This document shows positions 9,343-20,945 of a stretch of DNA of 64,000 bases, piece by piece. The notes under the pieces are model-generated. The model ran no database searches, had not been told where the DNA came from, and saw only the letters and a program-made list of their open reading frames with translations. Position 1 is the stretch's first letter. Each line of letters starts with the position of its first letter. Source of the DNA: Sclerotinia nivalis (taxonomy: Eukaryota; Ascomycota; Leotiomycetes; Helotiales; Sclerotiniaceae); assembly GCA_029531795.1 (NCBI GenBank), contig JAPEIS010000006.1, forward strand, positions 1,054,001 through 1,118,000, read 5' to 3'. A program made the position numbers and the translations under genes.

Positions 9343-11878
9343 ATGGACAAAACACAAGTCACATTATTGGAGAAAAGGCAATATGGACATCATTCCCCGC
9401 AAAATTTAAAGGCTTTATGTGTCACCGCTGACAAGATGGAACACGCTCCTTACAAATCTGAAGAAGAAGCCGTCAACTGGGTCTTCGACGCAATATCCCT
9501 AATTCTATCGGGTGGTTATCTTGCTCATAGGTTTGGTGTGCCTCTCAAAGAATTCTTCAAACGTAGCATAGATACTGGGTATCGGGGATCGATGATCGGT
9601 TCCATACAGGTAGTACATGAAGAGGCACCTATTCCAAGACCTCTGTCGATGTCAGACCAGATTCTCCGGATGAACAATGCTCTACGCCGGGTTGCTAATC
9701 CGCCCCTTCCAATCCGTATTTCAGGTTCTCTTCATCCTTTTCTGCTCTTCTACAATGTGCAAACTGGTCATGCCTTTCCAATTGAGTATCTTTTGGATTC
9801 CTGCGGAATTTATGTTCACGAATTATTGTGGCGCGATAGGTATGAATACCCTCTTTGAACAAGTCACATTATGCTAAGAAATCTTCCTCACTTGATAGAA
9901 AATACGGTAAAACCAACTTCTTTCAGCATCCCGCTTTTTTCGACATCGACTACCATGACACATCTAATAATTTCGTTGATACACCCAATTTTGACGTTGA
10001 GCGTACCTCATGGCTGCCTTTGAATAGGAAACCCAGATCCATTTTGCTCTTGCAAGTTTTTCAACAACCTCCATCTCTTCGTGTGATAAAAAAGAACCCA
10101 TGGGAAGTGTTGGATTGGCACCGTGTGGATCACTTAATATGTATGGGTTATAGAGAATACTTCTGGGTTATATATTCTCCTGCTGAGGCGAGTTTCTGCA
10201 TAAATTATGCTTTGAAAACATGGAGACGCGTATACCAGCATCAACCTCATTTATTCTCCCAAGAACAATTCGAACAAAGCCCAAAGTTGGAAGCGGATGC
10301 TATAGGCAGGGGAAGATCCGAAAGACTCTTTAGACGCTCGATACCTTCATCTTCATCTTCGCCTCTACGCGATTCGGAAATCCGATCTAAAAAGATCGAC
10401 AAGTCTATAACGTCTGGTATCAACAAGAGTAGAGAATATTTGCCAAAGAACCGCAAGCGCAATAGCAAGCATCAGAGCGACGGGCCCCAGATCATTTTTG
10501 AAACACTATATTCCGATCTAGCAAAATCGCCTTCACATAATTATGTTATCAAGGACAGAATAATTTCTAGCCTGAAGAGAGTATTCGGTAGAAATTCCGA
10601 TCTACAAAGGGGCACTCAGCGCATGATTTGGACATGTGTAAGAATAATCCTATATAAATGTATACTTAAGGCTTCAACTTCACGCTAACACTGTACTAAT
10701 TAGAAATGCGGATGTACCTCTTATGACGATTTCACCGAGTTGCCAGGCCAGGAAGGTGCGATTGTAGAGTTCGCAAAAGAATTGATGCAAGCAGGCTACA
10801 TCACTCAAACACAGATAACAAGTCAACCATCGAGGACGAACAATTGGGTTCCTAGAACGCTCCAACACAGTCTAAATCTCATCTCCAGAAAATTTTCCAG
10901 AATTCGCCAGACGTCCCTACCAACATTTGTGAAATCGAATTCTCAAAAAAGCCCAGTATGCCTCCCTGCCGATGAATGCCGCTGGCTTCATTTATGCATG
11001 AAGAAAAGACCATATGCAACCTACCTGAAGTCACTTCATGTTTGTAAGGACGACGAACAAAATCCCTTAACCGACAAAACGTTCTTTAAGGCTCTCAAAC
11101 AGGCCTATTCTAAGGAAAAGACGTGGAAAGATTGGTTGATCCTCAAACTGGAGAAAATCGACTTTATAGGTGTATGATCTCCCCGTTCCTGGTAGAAATT
11201 CCATGGTATTCCGTTTGTCTCGAAGTCCCCGTGTTTTTTTTTCTTCGAATGGGGTTGAACAATGACGGTCACTTTTTTCAAAACCTGGAAAATATCGGCG
11301 AAGTGTTCGTCGAGAACTTGAGCAGCGACATGTAATGTTTCTCGCAGACCGGCTGTTCAACGCCTAACAAGTTTATCTCAACTAAAGGAATGTGTTATAT
11401 GAATTTTGCTGACTTTGCGTAGTTTGAAGCCTGCCCGGATGACTATGTTGACCATATCAAACCCAATGATGTTCCACCGACAACCAATGAATATGACTTC
11501 GTACCCCCACCGCCTCCGAAAATGGTTCCCCCTATAGGTTCAGAGCACATGTTGCACCTTTTCCAGAATTGTCCTGCAATATCTCAAGTCAATTCAAGCT
11601 TTTACCTTCGACGAATTCCCCGCAGAAAGATTGAACCGATCGTTTTTAAAGCAAACAGTCTCGACGACAACCTGGGCTGGGGATTACACTTTGTGGAAGG
11701 ATTAAATACGTCCTTGGCTATGACCTTCATGTTTATTGTTTCCTCAATCTTAGGAATAGCATTTGCGATCTGTTGGATAATGTTGGAAAAGGATATCGAA
11801 GGAGCATTTGGAGTTGCTGCCTATGTCACCAGCGTTGCAACCTTGGCGGTAATGACTTGGCAAATGTGGGCTTCGTGA
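9343..11878 (+). CDS. Fungal membrane-anchored protein of unknown function
   Basis: Four exons join in frame: 9343-9839, 9899-10637, 10704-11171 and 11423-11878, about 719 residues. The first two introns are clear (GTATGA...GATAG; GTAAGA...GCTAAC...TTAG). The third, 251 nt, is less certain and could hide another exon. The frame is also open upstream to at least 9190 without an ATG, so the 5' end is tentative. Residues 1-400 hold a conserved-looking block (LLDSCGIYVHELLWRD, TSWLPLNRKPRSILLLQVFQ, WEVLDWHRVDHLICMGYREY). A CxCxxC-type segment (KCGCTSYDDF) follows. The C-terminus has a GWGLHFVEGLN motif and two hydrophobic segments separated by EKDIEGAFGVAAY. This C-terminal pattern recurs in large fungal-specific families of unknown role. 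It lies directly after the broken WD gene on the same strand. Confidence 0.7.
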
Positions 11879-12630
11879 AAATCTGGCCATCTCTTCATCA
11901 TTAAACGCCGTCTGAACATCTATCTTTCACAATCCTGTTTGATGAGAGATGTGCTCCACTTCGACCCAACAAACACCATGTCCGTGCTGTTGAGCACGTG
12001 TTCAGTTCCTTTTGAAGCAGAGAATATGATAGCCGAGTCATTAAATCGTATCCTGAGGAACGAGTGTACATAAAAGCTTTATATTTGAGGCGGTGTAACC
12101 CTTCGAAACATAAATCTTACATGAGGCGATGAAATGAGGAGAAGATGACATGAGAAAGTTGGTGATGAGACAGGGGGATGTGGGAAGAATAAGCTTAATT
12201 TCGGAAAGCTATTGGCTAGATTGGTATCAGCCAATTAGAAAACAGTTAACCGTGCATTATCCCACTCTTTATATAAAACTGTACCCCAAAATAAAATTCG
12301 CTAAACCAATCAAGAACCAATTTTCGCGGGATTGGGACACAAAATGGATATCCTCATCGTTCTTTTCCTCATGAAGAAAGTTGAAAGGAGGATGAAGTAT
12401 CAGATCTCCACTCTTTTAGATGAAATTTCCATGGCAGCAAGGAAGGGATCCCATATATCCCATCTATCTGGTCTGAGCATAGGCCTAGCCTTCGAATCTA
12501 TGTGGCTCATACCCTCGTGCAACATTTCCCACGAGGTTCAAATCTTTCACGTACCCGACATGGAATTTTTGAATGATTTTGATCCTCAGTGAAACTTAAA
12601 CTAGGACGTCGAATCTTCGCAATCATCAGG
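11879..12630. other. Intergenic: no gene seen
   Basis: Two overlapping short open frames (12150-12592) lack recognisable domains, and I do not support them. The stretch should contain the 3' end of the membrane-anchored protein gene and the promoter of the mucin-like gene. Confidence 0.45.
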
Positions 12631-13602
12631 ATGCATTGCTCACGCCATCACATCTTCACGTTTCTTTCCTTATGGTGGAGCATAGGATATGCTGTTGCCG
12701 ATGACCATGGAGTTGTGTTTCTTTATCCACCGAAAAATCTCACAGTCAACTATCTCGATACGATTAACGTAACCTACACATCTCTATTCCCCGAACCGGA
12801 ACTTTGGATTTTCTGCCAAAATGCTTCGGATCTTACGGCTCCATTGATTACCGGTAAGTTCTCATCACACAGTTTTATTAAATAACTGTATGGGGAACAT
12901 GGAGACTCACTCATAGTTTATCTCACAGAAAGCCAAACGACAGTCAAAGCCTATAATGGTACTGCACCCATAAACTTCAGATGGCTCGGCGGATCTCCGT
13001 GTTGGTTTGATTTGAAACCAAACTCCTCGGGTGGTGCAGGTGCGAATAGTCCGCATTTCACCGTCGAGCAGACTCAGCGTGCGATGCCGATAACTTTGGG
13101 ATTGGATTCGACGACGACTTCAACGTCGGCGACATCGACTCCAACTACTTCGTCAGATAGCAGTGCTGCGACTACGACAGCTGCATCAAGTCCGACTGCC
13201 TCTTCCGATGCTGGCTCCAACACTAGTTCAGCTTCTACATCTCCAACTTCAGCCGCCAATTCGAATAGCAATAATGCACCAACGGGTGGTCTTTCAGGTG
13301 GGGCAAAAGCAGGAATTGGCATCGGCATCGCAATAATAGCTCTCTTGGCATTAGCAGCAGGCTTTTTCTTCTGGCGCCGAAAACGACAAGCAAAGGAAAG
13401 CGATTACACGGTTTATCCATCAGATGTGAATATGAACGAAAAAATGATAGCGGTTGCATCGTCGACGGATTATTCGCAGATTCAGCCACAGGAACCGGTG
13501 GCTTTTGAAATGTATGCTCCGGAGCATAAATTTGAAATGCCTGTGACTCAAACTGTGGGGGAATTGAGTGGTGATGGGTATGGAAAGACGAGGTTGGCTT
13601 GA
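12631..13602 (+). CDS. Mucin-like single-pass cell-surface protein
   Basis: Two exons (12631-12853 and 12929-13602; intron GTAAGT...CACAG) give 298 residues. The start is ATG 12631, which opens with a hydrophobic signal peptide ending near AVADD. The ~100-residue ectodomain has several N-glycosylation sequons (NLT, NVT, NAS, NGT) and a few cysteines. A ~75-residue Ser/Thr/Ala stalk, probably O-mannosylated, follows. One membrane helix (GIGIGIAIIALLALAAGFFF) comes next, then RRKRQ as the stop-transfer signal and a ~80-residue cytoplasmic tail. This layout is shared by Wsc/Mid2-type sensors and many fungal surface proteins, but I see no WSC cysteine pattern. Function is unknown; a surface role is inference from topology. 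Confidence 0.8.
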
Positions 13603-14536
13603 TGTTAGGTCGATGCGTAGTAAGGTGTGGTCACCTAATTTGGATTCAGGGTCGTGATGAATAATGTAGGAACAGGAGAACACACGACGTGTACGTTAGA
13701 GCGATTGATGGAACGTACGGCATTACGAAATTTGGCAATGAGAAGAGGACTAGGATCTGCATTCTTACCTTGATCGAATTTTTTCTTGGATCCGGAAATG
13801 GCTGGAGAAGTTTTCCCGTCGCATCTTGTTAGACACGATATAAACCGTTATACTTCGATGATTTGCTTCGTCTGTGGACTCAGGAGGATTTTTGGGTTCC
13901 GGTGTTTGTATGATATCTTTGGACGGACATTATGGTAGGCAAAGGGCCGGATGTTACCTGATTTCTGTATTCTATTCGATCGAGGGGAAACGAATTAAGA
14001 ATTTAGCCTCTAGCTTTTGAAAGTACTACAGTTATTAATCTAATCTTCCGGGAAATAATTTATGGGATGAAATTCATTCTTTCATACTTTCATTACGTCA
14101 TTTTTCATATCTAAGGTTATCAAGTAGACCAGGTGTTCCAACAGTTGGTTGATTATGCACAGTGGATTAGATTGGGATTAGTACATGCAATCGCTAGTGC
14201 GGCGTAACTATCTCGGAACCAAAAATCCGTTTCTAGGAACCAACGGTTGGTGATGGGACCGATGCAGTCATCGATAAGTCACCCATATTTACCAAAATAT
14301 ATTGCGTGTCATTGCGTGTATATATTAATGGACCAAATGATATATCTTGCGGCACAGTGCAGACAAGCGGGCAGAAACGTGTAGATACGGGATATTTTCC
14401 TCTCATCGATCTCCCACCTGGAATTCTGATGTTGATTATTCAGTTTGCTTGAAATCAGACACACACGCAAACACACAGCATTTTCCTATCACCAAGAAAT
14501 CATTAACGTTCCATCTAATCCATCCTCTTGATCACC
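13603..14536. other. Intergenic: no gene seen
   Basis: AT-rich sequence between the surface-protein gene and the methyltransferase gene. There are no open frames with support and no RNA gene signals that I can recognise. Confidence 0.5.
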
Positions 14537-15434
14537 ATGTCAGAATCCACAAAAGTAGACTGGAGTTTAACCGATGGTCACGGCTACGTATTTAACCGTA
14601 GTCATATCGCCGCCTGTCGCCTCAATCTACAATATTATCTCTGGAAAGAAGCTCTTCAATTCGTCATACATCCATCCATCCAACTATCCCCCAATGCCGT
14701 AATTGCGGATGTGGCAACGGGAACAGGAGCGTGGCTTCTAGACGTTGCTCGCGATTTTCCACAAGCCCAACTCCATGGTCTTGATAATGATATCAGTCAA
14801 GCGCCGCATACAAATTGGTTGCCGGGAAATGTATCAGTGAGACATTGGGATATCTTCACGGATTTACCAGATGAGATGGTGGGAACATTTGATTACGTTC
14901 ATGTAAGATTGCTTGTATTGGTTTTGGAGGGGAATAATGAAGCGTTCATTCAGAAACTTTTGAAGATGTTGAAACCCGGAGGTTCGATACCAAATCTCCA
15001 AGCTGGAAAATTTTCAGCAGCTAATTAGCATAGGATATCTCCAATGGGACGAACTCGACTGCGTTAACATGCATGTTAAACTTCCCATTTCCTCTCCGGA
15101 TACTAAAGCCCCCGCCCTAGAAAAAATCAGAGAAATGTCCTGGGCGAATGGGAGATATGATTGGACTTTAAAAATTCCCGAGTTTTTGACAAAAACTGGA
15201 TTTCAGGATGTGCAGATGCAAAAATTTGGAGATGAGGAGAGATTGGTTAGAGCGTTTAATGAACAGCATCTCTTGACGATGGACGAATTTGCGTCGAGCT
15301 TGGGGAGAATGGGGAAGAGTGATGTGGCGGATATGTGGTATGGGTTGATTGAACGTGCGGAGAGGGAGGCCGGGATGGGAGCTGCGTTGTGTATTCCGAG
15401 GATTGTTTGTACGGCGAGGAAGGGGCTTGAATGA
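14537..15434 (+). CDS. SAM-dependent class I methyltransferase
   Basis: Two exons (14537-14981 and 15034-15434, 52-nt intron) give 281 residues. The intron matters: reading through it ends the protein early, while splicing restores the motif LKPGGYLQWDELD across the junction. Motif I is clear (VIADVATGTGAWLLDVARDF), followed by an acidic residue in GLDNDIS that would bind the ribose of SAM, and FDYVHVRLL as motif IV. The arrangement matches fungal small-molecule methyltransferases (UMTA/TAM-type) common in secondary metabolism and regulation. No biosynthetic core gene lies next to it here, so the substrate cannot be assigned. No membrane or targeting signal is evident. Confidence 0.88.
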
Positions 15435-16028
15435 TTAGTTGGGAGGCTCTGGTTATGTGATTTGAGAGTTGCTTGTGGTGGATGGAAGGGCTTGGAGTGG
15501 GAAATATCATGGGTGAGATGGGAAATGGATTTGTTAGCGTGGATGGGTGTAGGTTAGATAATCACTTCTGTATGTCATCTATTTGCAACATCAACTTCTG
15601 TGCTACAAATGCCCGAGATTATCAATGAATAGCATATTTTCGATCTGGATGATATTGTAAATATCTTTCAATAGTGAGCTTTATCACGCTCCAGAGATCT
15701 CATGTCTTGATACTAGGCACCCGGTGACAATTTATTATCAATGGGATTCACGACAAGCTTAAATGAATCGGACTTGGAAGTATTCCCAATGATACATTTA
15801 TCAGCTTCTGTAATTAAGACGATAGATACAACATGACTACCATTAGGGACCCCTCCCAAAACATGTAAATCACCAAGACTCATTCCACTAACTTACGAAG
15901 TATCATTCCATATTATCCAAACTATAGAATAAGAAATACTCGCTAATTCGCTGATACGATCCCACAAACCTGCAACCACAATTTTTACATCATATCTCCA
16001 TAAGGTTACATTTCCCTTCTCAACAATA
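15435..16028. other. Intergenic: no gene seen
   Basis: AT-rich sequence between the methyltransferase gene and the minus-strand relics. Nothing is supportable on either strand. Confidence 0.5.
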
Positions 16029-16460
16029 TCAACACACCGTCATATAAACACCCGTCATTGGAAAGCCTCCAGATAAACCCGCAGGATACTGTGACCAAAC
16101 ATCATCCACAGCCTTATCTCCTACAACCACCTCCGCAAACCTAAAAACAAAACTCAACACACTATTTTCGGGGCATGGTATTGAATTCGCTGTTGTATCG
16201 AGACGTACTATTGGGGTAAGTGTCCCAAAATATTGAGCGGGAGCGGAGTTAGTAGGAAAATATGTAGAGGTCCATGTTGGCGGAATGATAGATGAAGAAT
16301 CAGAGAGTGGAGAGATGAGAAAGATATCAAGAGCTGGCGGAACAGGAGACGAGAATGACCAGCCCAAATATTGTGATTCGAAAAATGGAAATGTGGCAGC
16401 GAGTGTGCAGATTTGGTTTGCGGATGTGGGAGGAAAGGTAAAGGACATGTATTGCAAGAG
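16029..16460 (-). pseudogene. C-terminal fragment resembling a But2-type domain
   Basis: A minus-strand frame of ~143 residues has no convincing start and follows the TAA of the neighbouring cysteine-rich relic by about 30 bp. The sequence begins FTFPPTSANQICTLAATFPF and ends with a Cys/Phe-rich block (IPCPENSVLSFVFRF ... GVYMTVC). This resembles the C-terminal domain of fungal But2/Uba3-binding-type secreted proteins: a beta-rich fold with two or three cysteines. The N-terminal exons and signal peptide expected for that family are not visible upstream. I therefore read it as a truncated copy or the last exon of a degraded gene. Family assignment rests on pattern similarity only. Confidence 0.4.
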
Positions 16461-16488
16461 TGAGGTTGCTTGAGGATGTTAGAACAGC

Positions 16489-18261
16489 TTATTGGGAGTG
16501 CGAATATGTGCCACAGCCTGTGTCAATTTGTGCCTCGAGAGCCATGTTTTCTTGTCCACTTCCGGTGTGTCCACAGGAGCTTTGCGCCATTGTGTAATAC
16601 ATCTCGGTGCAATTATCATTACATGAACCATCTCCTCCAGACCAGATAAGTGCAAAGGTGTAATCCGCGTAATCATCAGGATTCACTGGTGGGGTCCTGC
16701 CGAGTACACTTGTTCAGTTTGAAGTTGCTAGCTTGACGGCCTTGATGGGGATCGAGTTGCCTTCGCTGTCCACGACGTCTCCAACTTGATTAGTTTTGTT
16801 CTCCCTCATGTTTTCACAGAAGCTTGTGTAGACTCCTGGCGAGAAGACGTTCCATGGGACTCCGGAAGGCTCCTTTTGATCGCAGCTCGGTTCTGACTTG
16901 GCACTTGATGTCGGGACCGGCGGATCATATACAATATCGGGAAGATTCAGGAGCTTTTGCGAGATTAATGAAGCGTTAGGTCGAAGCTTACAAGGTGGAG
17001 GTTGGTTCCAGTCAGGCGTGTCTTGGCAATCGCATCCTGCAAGTTCATAATCATCATCCGGATCCTGGTATAATCATCAGTATAGGAGTAATGACTCAAT
17101 TCATGACAGGCGAAAAAGACTTACACCTTTACATTTTCCATCGTCTGTCTTTCCCCCGCACCAAATACACAAGAACATGCCTTTACTAATGTCAGGACAT
17201 TCCAATTGTTCACAGTCGCAACCTTGATATTGCCCTGTTGTGCATTTGCCGTCTTGTCCCTGGCATGAATTTTCCGTACATACTGGTTGTTCATCGCTAC
17301 CATCGGCTGGACAATTGTTTTCCTCTTCCTCCTTGCATCCACCTAATTTGTTAGAAATATGAGTGAGCAAATAGGCGATTCGAATAACTTATAGCCAGAA
17401 TCAGGCGCAACACACATTTGATTAACACCCTCACAGTCCTTACAATCATGTCGAGGGGTTGGACACTTGGGATCATCCGGGCGATCTCTCGGACCCTCTG
17501 GGGGGTTGAGAGCAGACAAAGCTGCAGCACCGCCCGATGCATCTATAATGTTATTAATGAAATTTGTAGAGACCTAATATTGATGATCTTACCAGCCAAA
17601 AATCATGCAACACCACCGGCAAAAACAACGAGATCAACAGGCTCAATACCCGAATCACTCGAGGTAGTAGCAGTTGCAATTCCACTAATGGTAATGGACT
17701 GTCTAAGATTCGTGTAATCACTCATAGTTTCAAGTTCGAAGGTTGCGGTTGCACTATCCCCTGCTATTGTAGTCGAGACCAGGGAGGTTGTTAAGCCATT
17801 TGGCCCTTTATTCGTGCCTAGAGAAACGTTATTATGTATTTCCTGCTCACGAAACTCAATGAGCTCACATTCACAAGTCCACCCGGACGCATTTGGATCC
17901 TTGCATTTCCCGGGAGATGTAGGAGACTCCCCACCGCATAAAGAACAATGAAGAGGTGTATAGTCTGCGAATGCTTCAGGGCATGGCATCAAAACTCTCT
18001 GGGCCGGCAACCTGGCTTTTTCTGAAGCATTGATACCAGTTCCCGAACCATTGAGGTAAAGTCCTAATTGCCCTCCTTGAATAGAATTAGATGTATTTAC
18101 TAGACCAGTCGTAAGCGGAGGAGACTGTACTCTCAAAACTGGAGTCGGCGGTGATGAAGCTAGCACTACTAAGGTATATACAAAGAGTAAGATGTTGAGT
18201 TGAGACTAGCGGTACATATTGAAATATTTCGTGAGCTTTTTGATGAATTGCTGTACAACAT
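16489..18261 (-). pseudogene. Secreted cysteine-rich protein, broken by two in-frame TGA codons
   Basis: Minus-strand segments join as exons: ~18166-17593, 17542-~17400, 17342-~17125 and ~17064-16489; a small first exon starting at ATG 18261 is tentative. Two in-frame TGA codons interrupt otherwise continuous sequence, at 17605-17603 (FAGGVA*FLADASGG, where Trp would fit) and 16716-16714 (LATSN*TSVLGRTPPVNP). The protein has many CxC and CxxC pairs (CPTPRHDCKDCEGVNQMC, GCDCQDTPDW) and ends with a CGHTGSGQ...DTGCGTYS block. This resembles the C-terminal regions of long fungal class V chitinases and related secreted proteins, but no GH18 catalytic domain is present. Splice sites for the middle exons are ambiguous. 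Confidence 0.6.
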
Positions 18262-19757
18262 TGGAGTCCGTAATGGAGTATTCTTCTTTAATATTCCAAG
18301 ACCATAAAGGAAAAGTGGTATACACTCAGTGCCTTTAAACAATTAGAACCCGGATTTGGATCATTCGCAATCAGTATTGTGGCACGAACTGATGGTAGGA
18401 TCATTCCTAAGCAGGTCTCGTATTCTTAATGTGGGGGTGGCCGAGTGTGTTGACCTTGAAAATGGCCTCCATGCGCGAGATTCACCAGCCTGGCACCCGG
18501 TATCGTGAACGTGGCAAGCCTAGAAGGACGAAATCTCCCGTGTTGCAGACGAAGTTGAAGGTTCACTCGCGAGTAGGAGGATATCAGCTATTATTAACCG
18601 AAGTTTAGAAAAATGGATTGCCTCGCTCCTGCTGATAAAACTGTTGTATGAGGTGATAGGGTTGCCCATGTATGTTGGTTGTTGTCGTAGAGCGAAACTT
18701 TCTCGCTGAGTATACCAATAATAACGCTGCAGCGATCTTATGCGTGCTTAAGCGACCCTATGATGGATATCATAGCAAAAAAACTGATGACCAACAGTCT
18801 CAACATGAAAGTTCTGAGTGGCGTAATTGGACCAACTGTTGTTCTGCAATTGCCGGCCTGTCGTCCGTAGGAACTGCTGAACGAAAATTGCCGCGCCATG
18901 TCATGGTAGCTGAGTACCTCATAATTTCCAGTCACTAAATATGATACTCATGCAAAGGCAACGGCTGAATCACCCAACAGCTGGTTATGACCTGGCCCAT
19001 CGGAGTCTCACTCTTTTCGTCTCTCGTTAACTATCCTTTAATTATCCTTTAATTGCCTCTTTAGTATGCTCCAACCCCTTAAGCCAACCAATAAAATATA
19101 CTTCGCGGCCACTGACTATAACAATACCGCAATTTATATCTCAAATATTAACGTACTGGTCAGTACCCTGATCCTACCAGGATTCCAAGCCTGTACGAAC
19201 GTTGAGAGTAGAAGCAAATGACCGTGGGATAAGGAGAGTACTCGTGTTTGATCTATCCTTACGCCGAAAACAATTAAATCGTTGAATTTCCTAATGGACT
19301 GTACATTTAAACTTTTCTGCTGTGATTGATTCACAAACAGGACAATATTGGACAAAGTAGCACTGTTTAGGTTATTTGTTCTGGCTCTTACTTGTCCAGT
19401 GGAACATGTGCTTTTCAACGTCACTTGCCATTCCCTCACAACCATCCATCATCATAAACGCGCTGGATAGCATATTTCTATTTATATTGTGCTTCTGAAA
19501 CGTGCCATATATTTCAGTGTTGGTGTCAATGTTGTGTTCGAAGGCACGGGAAGAAATATTTATTTTAAGGCTCAAAAGCACTACCATGAAATGAGACACA
19601 AAATGCCTTGGAAAAATGAGTGAGTTTATGGATGGAATGAAGACTGGAATATGGAAATGACAGCCCATCTAAAAGGAACTGTATCTCTGGTACATATGCA
19701 TGTCAGTGAAAGAAACCGTTACTTGTGTTTTGATCAGATAATTTCCAGCCCTTTGAC
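18262..19757. other. Intergenic: no gene seen
   Basis: A 1.5-kb AT-rich spacer between two decayed secreted-protein genes. Short frames on both strands (for example near 18672-18938 and 19134-19668) show no domain, signal peptide or splice continuity. Confidence 0.5.
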
Positions 19758-20945
19758 ATGTTTACAAACTATATTTTCCTATGGCTATACTTAGCTCTCC
19801 TATCTCAAGCTGCCACGTTCTCCTATTATCTGGATTCTACCTGCCCTGGAGCGATCACCCAAACAGTAATTGAAGAAGTCAGATCCATGGCTTCGGAAGG
19901 GAGCTCCAGACTAAGAAACGATGATGATCAAATTATGGCAACTGCATTCAGACAGCTTTTCATGGTAGATAAGTCGAATACAGCCTCCTTTTCGAAAGTA
20001 ACCGGTAAGCACTCCACGCTTCCGAAGAGAGAAAAATAACAATAATTTACAGGCACATTCGATACTATCGCCTGAATGACAGCCACATCCGAGTACAAGG
20101 GCTCCGATGTTCGGATCTACTGCGACAATAATTTTTGCTGGACAGGGAAAGCGATGGTTGCCCTTGCCTGACCTTCAAGGTGCGGCCAAAAAATCAAAGA
20201 ACTCCAAGAAACCTTTCGAACTACAAACGTGGTGGGATTCTGGGAATCGAATTTTCCGAAAAATTGGATCGATGGGCTGTCAAGATCCAGACGTAGAAAC
20301 GTTGGGACAGACATATAAATTCAAAGATGCCAAGTACTCAGACAACGATCAAAATTCTAATAGGGAATTTATTACTGTGTGTTGGGCAATTCTATCACTT
20401 CGTATGCACACTGATGTCTGATAGATATGCGATGTCTTATTCGCGGCTCGGCCAGCCTTGCTGAACGATATACCTATTCAAAAAAATGTTCCAGATACAA
20501 CAGGTTCAGATCCAACAACCGTAAATGATCCGAGCTATCTGCTTAGTATCACGATATTTCATGAGGCAAGCAAGTCTTTCTTGACATTATTTGACGAAAA
20601 GCTAACCATTGTGATAGCTTTGTCACTTGACAAAAGTTGCAAATAGGTAACCTACTCCAGATTTTCTTGCCCTCTAAAAATTGACAACTGTAAGATATAT
20701 CTCCAGGGGACGGAGACGAGCCTTTCGGATGGGATGAAATCATTCAAGTTAACGCCGAAGAGGCTTTAGATACAGCAGACTCGTATGGTAAGTTCTATGC
20801 CCAGTAAGACTAGCTCAGCTTAAGTATAACTGACTGGAAACTCTTAGCATATCTTGGAATGTTGGTTCTACTTAATAAGCGGAACATTCGTCTGGCTCAG
20901 GATGCCACAAGAGCAACTAACGGAAGGCTTGAATTCATTACTTGA
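19758..20945 (+). pseudogene. Relic of a secreted HExxH-type metallopeptidase-like protein
   Basis: Exon 1 (19758-20004) encodes a signal peptide (LWLYLALLSQAATFSYYLD) and an N-terminal domain. After a clear intron, the frame from 20053 carries the recognisable segment SDVRIYCDNN but hits TGA at 20073-20075 (DTIA*MTATS) and at 20169-20171. Homologous sequence then continues in another frame (GCQDPDVETLGQTYKF ... NSNREFITVC, ~20270-20385), which indicates a frameshift. At 20560-20574 the zinc motif reads HEASK instead of HExxH. Later pieces (20707-20787 and 20848-20945, intron GTAAGT...TTAG) encode DGDEPFGWDEII and AYLGMLVLLNK. Together these match a fungal secreted M35-like/putative peptidase family. 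Multiple lesions make a functional product unlikely. Confidence 0.7.

Noticed and set aside
12150..12592. Two overlapping short frames upstream of the surface-protein gene
   Set aside because: No recognisable motif or consistent splice sites.
14980..14992. GGTTCGATACC resembling a tRNA T-arm
   Set aside because: It is the start of the methyltransferase intron; no acceptor stem or other arms could be paired around it.
16029..16686. But2-like fragment as the last exon of the cysteine-rich gene
   Set aside because: The cysteine-rich protein ends naturally with CGTYSHSQ and TAA at 16491-16489, and no donor site allows a join to the other frame.
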